Origin: Tropicibacter sp. Alg240-R139
Lineage (GTDB): Bacteria > Pseudomonadota > Alphaproteobacteria > Rhodobacterales > Rhodobacteraceae
Direction: 5' to 3'
Length of the DNA stretch: 64,000 nt
Assembly (NCBI RefSeq): GCF_900537075.1
Contig: NZ_UNRA01000002.1
Span: 889,228 to 953,227, forward strand
Shown here: positions 43,449-53,536 of the stretch, piece after piece
Layout of the letters: every line of letters starts with the position of its first letter
How positions within the stretch are numbered: the stretch's first letter is position 1
The notes under the pieces: generated by a model
The model's input: only the letters and a program-made list of their open reading frames with translations
Databases searched by the model: none
What the model was told of the DNA's origin: nothing
Program-made: the position numbers and the translations under genes

Positions 43449-44215
43449 TTACTTTTTCAGATTGGTCCAGATCTGGTCGTAAACCGCTTGCACCTCTTGC
43501 GAGCACACCTCGATAAAGACGCCGGGCCCAACTTTGTCGTGCGGGTTTTTTTCTGGCTACGTGGCCAGGTCCGGGTCCAAGAATTCCTCAACCCCGGTGA
43601 CACCTGCGTTGTAGCGGGCATAATTGGTCACGGCGGAGATGTTTTCCGGTTCCAACAGGAAGTCCATGTGCAGCGCGGCCAGGGCCATAACCTCACCTTG
43701 GCTATCTAGCATGTTGATACGGCCCTGCAGCTCGGCGGGCGGATTGAACAAGATGTCCGTGGTTTGGATGTCGCCGGAGAATAGACATCACGGTTCACCG
43801 CAAAACTGGTCGAGCCCCACTGATACGGGATCGAATGCTTGCGACCGGGGTCAAAAGTGGGGTCTGACCATTCAGGTGCAATATTGCCTTTGTTCTTCAG
43901 TTCGCCATCGGCGATTGTATCTAGCATCCCCTCGCCCGCCATGATCGAAACCATATAGTCACCGGGAACCGAGACATCATACGTCCTGATCCCGCCTGCT
44001 TTCAGCGAGGCCAGCATGGATTCATTTGAATCAAATGTATCCATGGTCACGGTGATGCCGGTTTCGGCGGTGAACTTCTCTAGCAATTCTTGCGGTATGT
44101 ATTCGAACCAGTGGTACAAGACCAGTTCGCCTTCGGCCGCGGCTGCGTTGGCGCCAAGCACCAGGGCCATGACAGCAGCGCTGTTCTTCATGAAGGTATT
44201 CATCATTCTCTCCAT
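43449..44215 (-). pseudogene. Spermidine/putrescine-binding protein (PotD/PotF) pseudogene
   Basis: The 5' part is good: signal peptide with ANAAAAEGELVLYHWFEYIPQELLEKF, then DTFDSNESMLASLKAGG and STSFAVNRDVY. A frameshift follows near 43785. The other frame resumes with NPPAELQGRINMLDSQGEVMALAAL, where about 75 residues are then missing before MDFLLEPENISAVTNYARYNAGVTG. An in-frame TAG (43557-43559) interrupts the last 35 codons, which still read PGVFIEVCSQEVQAVYDQIWTNLKK to TAA. Three independent lesions leave no function. Intact PotD binds polyamines in the periplasm. Confidence 0.9.
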
Positions 44216-44224
44216 CTGTTGGTT

Positions 44225-45033
44225 TTACTTGGTGTTGTCTGCTTTGCTGACGAAATAGCTGATCGTGACCATGACGACGGAAACGCTCAGCAACATTGTG
44301 GAAATCGCCATGATATTGGGCTTGATAACCTGCTTGACCGAGCCAAAGATTGCTGTCGGCAGGGTCTCGACTCCGGCACCTTTGACGAAGTTTGTGATGA
44401 TGAAGTCATCCAGGCTGACGATGAAGGCCAGCAAAAACCCCGAGATGATGCCCGGCATCATCAGTGGTAACAGGATCTTGGTAAAAGCCTGCCGCTTGGT
44501 TGCATACAGATCCTGTGCTGCCTGCTCAAAGGTGTCTTCGATCCCGTGCATCGGGCTGAAATCGGCAAGTAGGCAAAGGGAATGCAGAACGCGATATGCG
44601 CCAGCAGGATTGTCATGATACCGCGGTCAAACCCGATCGAATTGAAGAAGATCAGAGTAGCAACGGCAGTCACGATTTCGGGCACCATCAGCGGCAGGTT
44701 GATCAGGCCAAATGACACGGCGCGAAACTTGAACTTGCCACCCCGAACCATGCCGGTTGCCGCCAGAGTTGCGATAGTTGTCGATACAGTGGCAGCGACA
44801 ATCGCGATGATGAAACTGTTCTTGGCCGCCTGCTTGAACTTGCTGCTTTCCGGGCCGGTAAACACATCAGCATACCACCGCAACGAAATTCCCTCCCAAT
44901 TGGTCAGGGATTGCGACGCGTTGAAGCTGTAGAACGTCACAACGACCAGCGGGGCATAAATAACGACCAGACACAGCACGGTCATCGCTTTGAAACCGGG
45001 ATAGGTTTTGATGTCGAATTGCTTGCTCGCCAT
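44225..45033 (-). pseudogene. Spermidine/putrescine ABC permease PotC pseudogene (frameshift)
   Basis: The first 160 or so codons (from 45033) give an inner-membrane permease with several spans and [18 protein letters not shown]. The frame shifts near 44555, and the remainder continues in another frame as [44 protein letters not shown], the EAA-loop and last spans. One indel accounts for it. The stop is 10 bp upstream of the PotD remnant. Confidence 0.88.
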
Positions 45034-45036
45034 GAC

Positions 45037-45966
45037 TTATCCCTCCGCCTTTTCCGCTTTCGCCTGTTGCCGCGCAAACAGCATCAGCAGGATCAGAACC
45101 ATCGTCAGCAGGATCATCGAGGCGGCGGCGCCGAACGGCCAATTGCCTGCGTTGCCTTTGAACTGTTCCTCAATCAATGAACCGATCATAAAGTTCTTGG
45201 CGCCGCCCAAGAGATCGGGCGCCAGGAACGAGCCCATGGATGGAACGAAGACCAGGATGCAGCCTGCAATGGCGCCTGGTTTGACTGCAGGCAACAGCAC
45301 GCGGCGCAAGGTCGTCCACTAGCTCGCGTACAGGTCGGCTGCGGCCTCGGACAGGGTAAAGTTGTAACGCTCGACCGCCGCATAGATGGGCAGGACCATG
45401 AAAGGCAGATAGGAGTAGAACAGACCCAATTGCGCCGCAAAATTGGTGTTGACGATATGCAAGGGGCTGTCCATCAGACCGATATTGATCAGAAAGTCAT
45501 TCAGCGGTCCCTGATCACGCAGCAAGAATTTCATTGAAACAGTCCTGATCAGCAGGTTCACCCAGTAAGGGATGGTGATCAGGAACACCCAAACGGGGCG
45601 CATATGTTCCGGCCGTGTGGCAATGAAATATGCGGTTGGGAACCCGATCACCAAGCTCAGGACCGTCGCCGCGCCTGCTTGCCAAATCGATCGCCAAAAG
45701 ATCGCGATATATGTCCATTCGATTTTCGCCGGATCGTCTCCGAACAGGCCGCGATCAAAGAAGAACTGATCATAGGCCGCCAGGCTGAATTCCCAGATCA
45801 CGCCGCCCCGGAATTCCTTGGTCAGGAACGAATAGATCAGCATCATGCACACTGGGGCCAGCACCAAAAAGCTCAGCGTGACCCAAGCTGGCAAAAGCAG
45901 CCATGTCCGGGCTTCTTTGTAGGTGTCGGTTGTTGCGCTGCCGCCGCTTACTGCACCTGTCGCCAT
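45037..45966 (-). pseudogene. Spermidine/putrescine ABC permease PotB pseudogene (in-frame TAG)
   Basis: The reading from 45966 gives an N-terminal permease half (WLLLPAWVTLSFLVLAPVCMMLIYSFL) and ends at TAG 45319-45321 inside the EAA loop (SEAAADLYAS). The same frame continues past the stop as WTTLRRVLLPAVKPGAIAGCILVFVPSMGSFLAPDLLGGAKN to 45037. A single nonsense change is the only visible lesion. The gene overlaps the PotA remnant's stop by TGATG. Confidence 0.88.
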
Positions 45967-46460
45967 CAGTCCACCAAGAGGCGTGCCGCCCCCAGCTCCA
46001 TGTTGACGAACATCTCTGTGCCTGGTTCAAAAGTCCTCTTGTTGCCACGATCCGAATTTGACGTGCGGACAATAAAGTCCGGGCCGTCATCCAGTTTTAC
46101 GATGGACGTGATGTCGGTTCCGACAAAGATGTTTTCCTTGACGCTGCCCTTTAGGCTTTGGCTCTCAACAGGTTTTTCGGACATGTAAAGCCGCTCGGGG
46201 CGGATCGGCATGTGAACGTTGGATCCGATGCTGACGCCGTCAACAGACACCCCAAAAAGGTTCGTTTCACCAATGAAGTCAGCAACGAACATGTTGCGCG
46301 AACGTTCGTAAATATCCGTCGGAGCACCAAGCTGCTGCAGCTCGCCTGCCGACATCACTGCAATCCGGTCAGACATGGTCAGAGCTTCTTCCTGATCGTG
46401 GGTGACAAAGATGAATGTGTTTCCCGTCTCGCGCTGCAAATGTTTCAATTCCAGCTGCAT
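45966..46460 (-). pseudogene. PotA ATPase fragment, C-terminal half only
   Basis: From MQLELKHLQRETGNTFIF the fragment runs through FVTHDQEEALTMSDRIAVM (the ABC H-switch His) and the TOBE-like regulatory domain to the stop at 45966. The Walker A, Q-loop and ABC signature half is absent. At about 46460 the sequence switches without a frame break into acyl-CoA synthetase coding sequence, so a deletion joined the two genes in frame or nearly so. Confidence 0.87.
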
Positions 46461-46779
46461 TGCCGCGACCAGAACCAGACCGGCCAGAGCACAGGCATAC
46501 TCCATGACAATCCACCCAGGCACATTTTGGTGCCCACACACAGATCTCTTCGCCCGGTTCGAACCGGCTGAGCAGGGCGAGGGCAAGGCGTTCGGCTTCA
46601 GCCAACATCTGGGCAAAAGTCCAGGTCTCGCACTGCCTTCCATCGTCCAGTACCTCGATCATACATGGTCTTTTAGGCACTTCACCCGCGACCTCACGCA
46701 GCAAGTCGCCCAAGGTTTGCTCGATGATCTGTTCGTTGTCCTGAATTTGAAATTCGGCGCGAGTAAGCATGGGTGGCAT
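46461..46779 (-). pseudogene. Acyl-CoA synthetase (AMP-binding) N-terminal fragment fused to PotA
   Basis: Starting at ATG 46779 with a clear GGGAGGA ribosome site, the frame reads QTLGDLLREVAGEVPKRPCMIEVLDDG and LALALLSRFEPGEEICVWAP, the usual N-terminus of fatty-acyl/propionyl-type CoA ligases. After a frameshift near 46540 it continues in the PotA frame as QNVPGWIVMEYACALAGLVLVAA and then stops resembling a ligase. All core adenylation motifs are missing. Confidence 0.85.
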
Positions 46780-47157
46780 CTATGTCCTCCCTGACCGTAG
46801 TGCGGATGCTAGGAAGGCAATAACCATTCTCAAAGTAGTTAGTGTACCAACATTGATTGTGATGTTACGCCAAAACAGACCAGATGGTCTGCAAGCTGAC
46901 AACGCCAAGTGACCGACAGAGACACAAGGAATTGCTATCGAAACGACCGACCCCATTTTGCGCGATCATGTGGGACTAAGCGAGGTAGACACAGCACAAA
47001 CCTATGCAGCAGGCCCTTTGCTGGTAAACCGTCCCGGATCGCAAATTTATCCGCTCTGGCGAGGGTACTTGCGAAAACTGATGGGACTGCGCCATTGATC
47101 GATCGGAATAGAGCGTGTTCGCTTCTGAACTTGCTGTTTCTGTTCTTGGGCTAGCCG
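46780..47157. other. Intergenic region, 378 bp, with a start-less open stretch
   Basis: The minus-strand promoter of the ligase fragment should lie here. On the plus strand, 46913-47097 is open in one frame and reads ETTDPILRDHVGLSEVDTAQTY, then AGPLLVNRPGSQIYPLWRGYLRKLMGLRH with a TGA. It has protein-like character and a Roseobacter-like codon pattern but no ATG or GTG behind a ribosome site. It may be the C-terminal scrap of an unidentified gene. Confidence 0.35.
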
Positions 47158-47931
47158 TCAATGATCGAGAATGAACCGGATCAGATCGTCGGCCACCGCG
47201 TCGCCCGCTTCCAGCAGGATCGAGTGCCGCAGTCCTGGCAGGATCACCAACTCCGAGCTCGGTAGCGCCTTATCAATCAAGCGGTTGAGCCGTGGGTTGC
47301 AGCCCCCATCATTCTCTCCAGTCAGGACAAGCGAGGGTGCGGAAACTTGATGTAGCCAGGGTGCCATTTCGGTGCCGGCATAAATGCGAAAAACATTCAA
47401 GAAAACATCGGGATCCGTCTCTGTCACCTGTTTCAGCCGATTGCGCACCACGTCAGGATGAGAGCTCAGAAAGCCATCCGTAAACCACCGCGCGGTCAGC
47501 GTTTCCAACACTTGGGGGATACCCTTCTCTTCCATCGCGTGAACAACACCCCAGACCTTCGCGCTGTCATCTTTTGTCCGAAAGGCCGCTGTGGACAGCA
47601 GCCCCAAAGACAACACCCGATCAGGATATTTCAGCGCATAGGCCGGGCCGATCATGCCGCCCAGGGAATGCCCGGCGAAATGCGCCTGCTCATACCCGAT
47701 GCGTGCGCACAAGGCCTCAAGATCGTTCACCAGCTCGTCCAGCCCAAACGCGCCGCCCGGCATGGGCGAGACCCCATGACCGCGCAGATCATATGTGATC
47801 ACGGTGAAATGGCGGGTCAGCTTGGGCAACGCACGAGCCCACGTATTGCGCGCCGCGCCAATGCCATGAATTAGAAAGAGAGGCGGGCCATCGCCCTGCA
47901 CCGTGTAGTCGCAGTCAATCACATCTGTCAT
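47158..47931 (-). CDS. Alpha/beta hydrolase (enol-lactonase-like)
   Basis: The 257-residue protein has LFLIHGIGAARNTWARALPKL near 18, the nucleophile elbow AGHSLGGMIG near 92, an acid in LTGENDGGCNPR and the late His in GLRHSILLEAG, a complete catalytic triad. It resembles 3-oxoadipate enol-lactonase (PcaD) and related C-C or lactone hydrolases. ATG 47931 lies behind AGGGGGTGG; an upstream GTG is possible. It is the last gene of a three-gene operon with a tautomerase and an LLM flavoprotein. Confidence 0.85.
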   Translation of the reverse strand: MTDVIDCDYTVQGDGPPLFLIHGIGAARNTWARALPKLTRHFTVITYDLRGHGVSPMPGGAFGLDELVNDLEALCARIGYEQAHFAGHSLGGMIGPAYALKYPDRVLSLGLLSTAAFRTKDDSAKVWGVVHAMEEKGIPQVLETLTARWFTDGFLSSHPDVVRNRLKQVTETDPDVFLNVFRIYAGTEMAPWLHQVSAPSLVLTGENDGGCNPRLNRLIDKALPSSELVILPGLRHSILLEAGDAVADDLIRFILDH

Positions 47932-47940
47932 AACCACCCC

Positions 47941-48135
47941 CTAATCCGGAAACCTGTCTGAACAAAGCTGCCCACCCGAACCCCAATTGCCTTTGTCGAC
48001 GTCTGTGATCACCACATGGACGCCGTCAGGGTTACCGCCTGCGGCGTTCACAAAGGCATCCGTCAAGTCGCGAACAAGAGCACGCTTTTGCTCTTCACTG
48101 CGGCCGGTGAACATTTCAACGCGGATAATAGGCAT
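47941..48135 (-). CDS. 4-oxalocrotonate tautomerase-family protein
   Basis: The 64-residue protein begins MPIIRVEMFTGRSEEQKRALVRDLTDAF, so Pro1 (after Met removal) is the catalytic base, with Arg residues near 11 and 39 positions typical of the 4-OT family. The start at 48135 follows GGAAAACCACC. It lies 29 bp after the LLM gene and 9 bp before the hydrolase. A dedicated keto-enol isomerisation step in an unknown degradation route is likely. Confidence 0.85.
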   Translation of the reverse strand: MPIIRVEMFTGRSEEQKRALVRDLTDAFVNAAGGNPDGVHVVITDVDKGNWGSGGQLCSDRFPD

Positions 48136-48164
48136 GGTGGTTTTCCTTTTTCTTTTGAACGCCG

Positions 48165-49205
48165 TCATTCGGCAACTATCGCAGGGCGTCCGGTGAAATG
48201 GGGCATTACTTCTTCACCGAAACACTGGATCGCATCCAGCGTTTCTTGGGCGGGGCAGCCAAAATTGACGTTCAAGATAACCCGATCAATGCCCAGATCA
48301 GCGTAAGGTGAAAGCTTGTCGATGATCTCTTGCGGGGTGCCGATCAGCAGGCTTTCGGCCAGCTCCTCCATCGTCTGTTTGCGTGGCAGTTCCCGGATCA
48401 TGCCGCCATCAACCAGACCTGGCCCGGTGAACACATTGTCAAACCGACCGTAATAGCGATGCGCTGCTTCGATCTTGGCCTGCCGGTCCGCATGTGATCG
48501 CGCGACAAATCCAACCCGAGACAGCGAGAGCGTTAGATCACGCCCCGCCTCTTCCATTTCGTCCTTGGCGCGGGTGAACCCGCCTACCTGATCCAGCAGC
48601 AGCTGGTGATTGCCCGCAAGCGGCGTCGTCTGAATGTGAAACCCGCGCTTGGTACAATTATAGATCCCGTCCGGGTTCATCACTGCCATCATCATCTGTG
48701 GCCCACCGGGGCGCAACGGGCGCGGCATGATGGTGATCGGCTCGAACTGATAGAACTCGCCATTCCAGCTCACGTCTTCGCCGTGGAGCAGCGCTTGCAG
48801 CACATCAAGCGATTCATTGAACCGAGCCTGCGTCTGATCCATGGGTACGCCAAGGCGCTCCATCTCGTACTTGAAGGCGCCGCGCCCGACACCCAGCATC
48901 AACCGCCCCTCGGTAAAGATATCGGCCACGACGACCTCTCCGGCGTAGGTGCGCATGTCGTGCAAAGGCAGCACCACGATCGACGTCATGATCTTGATGC
49001 GTTTGGTATGGGCCGCAAGCTTGACGGCAAATTGCAAGGGCGCGGGCATCATCAGGCAGTTGATCAAGTGATGTTCCGTGACAGACACCGCATCGAACCC
49101 CAACCGGTCAGCCAGCATCGCCTGCTCTAACATGTCCGCATAGACCCGATCCCCGCCATAGGATTTGTCGGGATAATCGGCTGACAACTGAATGCCAAAA
49201 TCCAT
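48165..49205 (-). CDS. LLM-class (luciferase-like) flavin-dependent oxidoreductase
   Basis: The 346-residue protein has the bacterial luciferase-like barrel: MDFGIQLSADYPDKSYGG at the start, DRLGFDAVSVTEHHLINCLMMPAPL, IKIMTSIVVLPLHDMRTYAGEVVVADIFTEGRLMLGVGRGAFKYEM and IGTPQEIIDKL. These enzymes use reduced FMN to oxygenate substrates. ATG 49205 is preferred since the upstream extension is not family-like. It is divergent from a LysR gene with a strong palindrome between. Confidence 0.87.
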   Translation of the reverse strand: MDFGIQLSADYPDKSYGGDRVYADMLEQAMLADRLGFDAVSVTEHHLINCLMMPAPLQFAVKLAAHTKRIKIMTSIVVLPLHDMRTYAGEVVVADIFTEGRLMLGVGRGAFKYEMERLGVPMDQTQARFNESLDVLQALLHGEDVSWNGEFYQFEPITIMPRPLRPGGPQMMMAVMNPDGIYNCTKRGFHIQTTPLAGNHQLLLDQVGGFTRAKDEMEEAGRDLTLSLSRVGFVARSHADRQAKIEAAHRYYGRFDNVFTGPGLVDGGMIRELPRKQTMEELAESLLIGTPQEIIDKLSPYADLGIDRVILNVNFGCPAQETLDAIQCFGEEVMPHFTGRPAIVAE

Positions 49206-49254
49206 GTCCACACCCCCATTTTGCCCGAGGATGCCAGAGAACATTAAGCCAGGA

Positions 49255-49272
49255 AAACGAATTTATTCGTTT
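49255..49272. promoter_or_regulatory. Perfect palindrome AAACGAA-TTTA-TTCGTTT, probable LysR operator
   Basis: Seven-bp arms flank a 4-bp centre in the 98-bp AT-rich spacer between the LLM and LysR genes, 31 bp before the LysR ATG. Position and symmetry fit the activation and autorepression site of a LysR regulator. Confidence 0.6.
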
Positions 49273-49303
49273 AGATAAATCATAATTTTTGTATTATCCG
49301 CGC

Positions 49304-50149
49304 ATGAACATAACCACGATTCAGACCTTTCTTGCTGTTGTGCGCACCCGAAATCTGAACCGGGCGGCCGAAGAAATGCACATTACCCAATCCGCTGTGT
49401 CGGCCCGGCTGGACGGGTTGGAACAAGCGCTTGGGGCGCAGCTTCTGATCCGCTCGCGCAAGGGGGCAACGCTGACGAAAGAAGGGTTTGCCTTTCTCGA
49501 ACAAGCCCGAGTGATCGCTCGAAGCTGGGACAATGCGCGCGCGCGGATCAGCCCGCCGCATGGAGTGACAACAGTTTTCAGCCTAGTGTGTGACCCCGGG
49601 TTATGGACAGGTCTGGGTCAAACCTGGACCAACAAGCTTTGCGCACGACACCCCGACATCGCGCTTGAGGTTTGGACAGCGCAATTGGGTGACGCGCAAT
49701 CGTGGCTGCAAAGCGGGATGAGCGATGCCGCTTTGCTTACCGAACCCCTCACCGGCCCCAATTTGGATAGCCAATCTTTCGCCAAATGCGAGTTGATCCA
49801 AGTTTCAACCCGCCCACGAAAAGCGGTCGAATGGCACCCCGATTACATCTATGTCGACTACGGCGCTGCCTTTCGCGCACAACACGCGGAAACCTGGCCC
49901 AGTGACGAGACCGCCTCGGTCTCTTTTTCCAACCCGGACTGGGCCCTGTCGCATCTGCTGGCGCACGGCGGTTCCGCCTATCTGCCGGAACCGATGGTTA
50001 CAAAGCTTTTGTTAAACGGCACGCTGCACCGGGTGGGAAACGCAATTCCGTTCCACAGGCACAGCCACCTGTCCTGGCGCACCGACAGAGAGGCCCGGTT
50101 CCCCTGGCTCGGAAGCGCTGTTGAGCCGACACGTCAATCCAAAGCATAG
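49304..50149 (+). CDS. LysR-family transcriptional regulator
   Basis: The 281-residue protein has the N-terminal winged helix IQTFLAVVRTRNLNRAAEEMHITQSAVSARLDGLEQALGAQLLIRSRKGATLT, followed by a short effector domain. ATG 49304 gives a usual N-terminus; no clear ribosome site is seen, so a low-level or leaderless-like message is possible. It likely controls the divergent LLM-tautomerase-hydrolase operon. Confidence 0.88.
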   Translation: MNITTIQTFLAVVRTRNLNRAAEEMHITQSAVSARLDGLEQALGAQLLIRSRKGATLTKEGFAFLEQARVIARSWDNARARISPPHGVTTVFSLVCDPGLWTGLGQTWTNKLCARHPDIALEVWTAQLGDAQSWLQSGMSDAALLTEPLTGPNLDSQSFAKCELIQVSTRPRKAVEWHPDYIYVDYGAAFRAQHAETWPSDETASVSFSNPDWALSHLLAHGGSAYLPEPMVTKLLLNGTLHRVGNAIPFHRHSHLSWRTDREARFPWLGSAVEPTRQSKA

Positions 50150-50152
50150 AAA

Positions 50153-50183
50153 ACGGCGCTTCAGTTCTTAACCGAAGCGCCGT
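50153..50183. terminator. Hairpin terminator between LysR and nqrF
   Basis: ACGGCGCTTC (50153-50162) pairs with GAAGCGCCGT (50174-50183) around an 11-nt loop, between converging genes. CCAATTCTGTCTTCT follows on the plus strand. It probably serves both transcripts. Confidence 0.75.
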
Positions 50184-50218
50184 CCAATTCTGTCTTCTAT
50201 CTGGTGCTCAGACTGAGG

Positions 50219-51442
50219 TTACCCGCCAAAGTCATCCAGCATGATGTCTTCGCGATCAACGCCCAGATCGAGCAGCATGTTAATCACGGACTGGTTCATG
50301 ATCGGCGGGCCACACATGTAGTATTCGCAATCCTCAGGTGCCGGGTGGTTTTTGAGGTATTCGTCGAACAGAACATTGTGAATAAAGCCGGTGTAACCGC
50401 CCCAATCATCTTCGGGCAGCGCATCAGAAAGCGCCACATGCCAAGTGAAGTTTGGGAATTCCTTGGCCAGATCGTCAAAGTCCTCGACAAAGAACATCTC
50501 GCGCTTGGATCGCGCTCCGTACCAGAAGGTGATCTTGCGATCTTTGTTCTTCAGACGCTTGAGCTGATCAAAGATGTGGCTGCGCATGGGGGCCATGCCG
50601 GCACCGCCACCGATGAACACCATCTCTTTTTCCGTCTCGCGGGCAAAGAATTCACCAAACGGACCCGAGATCGTGACCTTGTCGCCCGGTTTCAGGTTGA
50701 AGATGTACGACGACATCTGACCTGCGGGAATGCCCTGCGAGCCCGGTGGCGGCGAAGCAACACGCACGTTGAGCATGATCATGCCCTTCTCGTCCGGGTA
50801 GTTGGCCATCGAATAGGCCCGTTCGATCGGTTCGGCAACAACGGATTCATACTGCCACAGATTGAACTTGTCCCAATCCTCGCGATACTCGTCTTCGACG
50901 TCGAATTCGGTGTACTTGAGCTGATGCGCGGGCGCTTCAATCTGGATGTAGCCACCGGCGCGGAAGTTCACATCCTCTCCCTCGGGCAAGTCCAGCGTCA
51001 GCGCCTTGATGAAGGTGGCGACGTTCTCGTTGGAACGCACTGTGCACTCCCACTTCTTGACGCCAAAAACCTCTTCGGGGACTTCCACTTCCATGTCCTG
51101 CTTGACCGCGACCTGACAGGACAGACGGTCGCCACAGGCGGCTTCACGCTTGGTGATGTGGCTTTCTTCGGTTGGTAGGATCGACCCGCCGCCCGCGTGG
51201 ATTTTCACACGACACTGCGCGCAGGTGCCACCGCCGCCACAGGCCGACGGCACAAACAGCTTCTGCTCAGCCAGCGTTTGCAACAACTTGCCACCCGCCG
51301 GAACTGAAATGGTCTTTTCACCGTTGATGGTGATGTTGACGTTACCAGTCGACACCAGCCGTGAGCGTGCCGCCAGAATGATCGTGACAAGCGCCAGAAC
51401 GATCAAGGTAAAGAGGATGATACCAAGGCCAAAAGTTTCCAT
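50219..51442 (-). CDS. nqrF: Na+-translocating NADH:quinone reductase subunit F
   Basis: The 407-residue subunit takes electrons from NADH. An N-terminal membrane anchor (about 5-26) is followed by a 2Fe-2S ferredoxin domain with Cys68, Cys74, Cys77 and Cys109, matching Vibrio spacing, and an FAD/NAD reductase domain ([40 protein letters not shown]). It is the last gene of the nqrABCDEF operon, 14 bp after nqrE. Confidence 0.97.
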   Translation of the reverse strand: METFGLGIILFTLIVLALVTIILAARSRLVSTGNVNITINGEKTISVPAGGKLLQTLAEQKLFVPSACGGGGTCAQCRVKIHAGGGSILPTEESHITKREAACGDRLSCQVAVKQDMEVEVPEEVFGVKKWECTVRSNENVATFIKALTLDLPEGEDVNFRAGGYIQIEAPAHQLKYTEFDVEDEYREDWDKFNLWQYESVVAEPIERAYSMANYPDEKGMIMLNVRVASPPPGSQGIPAGQMSSYIFNLKPGDKVTISGPFGEFFARETEKEMVFIGGGAGMAPMRSHIFDQLKRLKNKDRKITFWYGARSKREMFFVEDFDDLAKEFPNFTWHVALSDALPEDDWGGYTGFIHNVLFDEYLKNHPAPEDCEYYMCGPPIMNQSVINMLLDLGVDREDIMLDDFGG

Positions 51443-51456
51443 CTATTCAGCCTCCC

Positions 51457-52065
51457 TTACAGTTTCACGCCAGAGAAGGACATGAAGGCCATGGCCATCA
51501 GACCCGCGGTGATGAATGTGATCCCCAGGCCCTGCAGGCCGTCGGGAATGTCCGAGTATTTCAGCTTTTCACGCACACCCGCCATTGCGGTGATCGCCAG
51601 CGCCCAGCCAAAACCCGAAGACAGACCGTAGGTCACCGATTCCGAGAAATCATAGCCGCGTTCCACCATGAACAGCGAGCCACCTAGGATGGCGCAGTTC
51701 ACCGTGATCAGCGGCAGGAAAACGCCAAGCGCGTTGTAAAGAGGCGGGAAATACTTATCGAGTACCATTTCCAGAATCTGAACCAGCGCCGCAATCACAC
51801 CGATGTAGGAAATCAGACCAAGGAAGGTCAGATCCACATCCGGGAAACCCGCCCACGCCAGCGCGCCGGGCGCCAGCAGATAATTCAGGATCAGGTTGTT
51901 GGCCGGCACGGTGATCGCCTGAACTACCATGACCGAGATACCCAGACCAATCGCGGTCGAGATCTTTTTCGATACGGCGATAAAGGTACACATCCCCAGA
52001 AAGAATGACAGGGCCAGGTTTTCAACAAAGATCGCCTTGACCGCGAGAGAGAGAAGACCTTCCAT
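51457..52065 (-). CDS. nqrE: Na+-translocating NADH:quinone reductase subunit E
   Basis: The 202-residue membrane subunit has six spans and the conserved [20 protein letters not shown], with a half-membrane Cys near 26, and [25 protein letters not shown] with a second Cys near 119. NqrD and NqrE hold an Fe or 2Fe-2S centre between these Cys residues midway in the membrane. It starts at the stop of nqrD (1-bp overlap, 52065). Confidence 0.96.
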   Translation of the reverse strand: MEGLLSLAVKAIFVENLALSFFLGMCTFIAVSKKISTAIGLGISVMVVQAITVPANNLILNYLLAPGALAWAGFPDVDLTFLGLISYIGVIAALVQILEMVLDKYFPPLYNALGVFLPLITVNCAILGGSLFMVERGYDFSESVTYGLSSGFGWALAITAMAGVREKLKYSDIPDGLQGLGITFITAGLMAMAFMSFSGVKL

Positions 52066-52718
52066 CAGTGCGCCTCGACCACTTGGATTTTGTATTCACG
52101 TTCTTCGACCTGCTCGGGCTTCCATGCGCGGAAGGCCCAGATGATCAGACCGATGATAAAAAACGCCGACGGCGGCAGTAGCAGCAGGCCGTTTGGCACA
52201 TACCAGCCACCGTTGTTGACGGTTTCCAGAATGGTCACGCCAAACAGGCTGCCAGAGCCCAAGAGCTCGCGGATGACACCCACCAGCATCAGGATCAGGC
52301 CGTAACCCAAACCGTTCCCAACACCGTCAATAAAGCTGTCGATGGGTGGGTTTTTCATCGCAAATGCTTCGGCGCGGCCCATCACGATACAGTTGGTGAT
52401 GATCAGGCCGACAAAGACCGACAGTGTTTTAGAAATCTCAAAGGCGTAAGCTTTGAGCATTTGATCGACCAGGATCACGAGCGAGGCGATGATGACCATC
52501 TGGACGATGATCCGGATCGAGCTGGGGATATGGTTGCGGATCATCGAGATGAACATCGATGAAAACGCGGTCACCAGGGTCACAGCGATGGTCATCACAA
52601 AGGCAACCTGCAGCGACGAGGTCACAGCCAGCGCCGAACAAAGGCCCAGAACCTGCAGTGTAATCGGGTTGTTGTCGACCAAGGGGTCGATCAGCATTTC
52701 TCTGCGTTTTTGCGCCAT
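52065..52718 (-). CDS. nqrD: Na+-translocating NADH:quinone reductase subunit D
   Basis: The 217-residue subunit is an NqrE paralogue with six spans: [18 protein letters not shown] with the Cys near 28, [19 protein letters not shown] with the second Cys near 111, and the RSF/Nqr-type [21 protein letters not shown]. It overlaps nqrC and nqrE at their ends by single bases. Confidence 0.96.
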   Translation of the reverse strand: MAQKRREMLIDPLVDNNPITLQVLGLCSALAVTSSLQVAFVMTIAVTLVTAFSSMFISMIRNHIPSSIRIIVQMVIIASLVILVDQMLKAYAFEISKTLSVFVGLIITNCIVMGRAEAFAMKNPPIDSFIDGVGNGLGYGLILMLVGVIRELLGSGSLFGVTILETVNNGGWYVPNGLLLLPPSAFFIIGLIIWAFRAWKPEQVEEREYKIQVVEAH

Positions 52719-53536
52719 TACAGATTCCCCGCTTTAAGGTTGTCCAGGAACGGTTTGTACCCGGTTTCGCCCATCCAGAAGTTCACAAGGTTGTGGACAC
52801 CCACCGTGGTCAGTGTCGCGCCGGACAGGGCGTCGATGTGGTAGTCTGCACCCGCAGCCGGGGCCGACTTACTCACACTGATTTGCAGATCACCGTTGTC
52901 ATCCGCCAACTTCTTGCCGTTCCACAACGCTTTCCAACGCGGGTTATCCACCTCGGCACCTAGACCCGGCGTTTCGCCGTGCTCATAGAATTGCAATCCA
53001 AAGATGTCGTTGCCGTTCTCTTCTAGCGCGATAAAGCCGTAAAGCGTCGACCACAGGCCATAGCCATGGATCGGCAGGATCACCTTGTCGATGGCGCCCG
53101 CATCATCGCGCAGCAGATAGACAGTGGCGTATTTTCCCTGACGGGCGATACCGGCAGGATCGTCAGTCAGAACCATCGAAAGCTCTGGATCACCAGCGGC
53201 GGCGCGGTCATCAAAAGCAGCGGCGTCGAATTCATCCGTGAATGTACCGGTTGCCAGATCGAGCACTTGCGGCTCGAATGCGGCAAAAGCCTCGACCACG
53301 TTTTCGCTTGGGTCATAGATACCTGCGACCTGCAGAATGTTGATCTGCTTGTCCTTCAGCGCGTTGACCTCTTGCAGCGGGCGCAGCGCCACGGCGGCGG
53401 CCGAAACGATCATCGACGCCACAAGACACAGCGTTACAGCAACAAAGACCGTCTTAGGTACGGAATCCGGCGGCAAAGCCAGAAAGCGGCCAATGGGGCC
53501 TTTGGGCGGGGTTTGGTTCTGGTTTTCCTCAGGCAT
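52718..53536 (-). CDS. nqrC: Na+-translocating NADH:quinone reductase subunit C
   Basis: The 272-residue subunit has one N-terminal span (about 28-50) and a periplasmic domain. The flavinylation motif SGATLTTVG places the FMN on Thr241. ATG 53536 (MPEENQNQ) overlaps the end of nqrB by 8 bp; an earlier in-frame start would lie inside nqrB. ApbE attaches the FMN, and its gene lies divergently upstream of the operon. Confidence 0.96.
   Translation of the reverse strand: MPEENQNQTPPKGPIGRFLALPPDSVPKTVFVAVTLCLVASMIVSAAAVALRPLQEVNALKDKQINILQVAGIYDPSENVVEAFAAFEPQVLDLATGTFTDEFDAAAFDDRAAAGDPELSMVLTDDPAGIARQGKYATVYLLRDDAGAIDKVILPIHGYGLWSTLYGFIALEENGNDIFGLQFYEHGETPGLGAEVDNPRWKALWNGKKLADDNGDLQISVSKSAPAAGADYHIDALSGATLTTVGVHNLVNFWMGETGYKPFLDNLKAGNL

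Noticed and set aside
44225-45033. PotC frameshift considered as programmed ribosomal frameshifting
   Set aside because: No slippery heptamer was seen near 44555, and all neighbouring pot genes are also broken.
50204-51178. Open frame (324 codons) antisense to nqrF
   Set aside because: It mirrors a strongly conserved nqrF, lacks a plausible start context and reads His/Arg/Phe-rich like a shadow frame.
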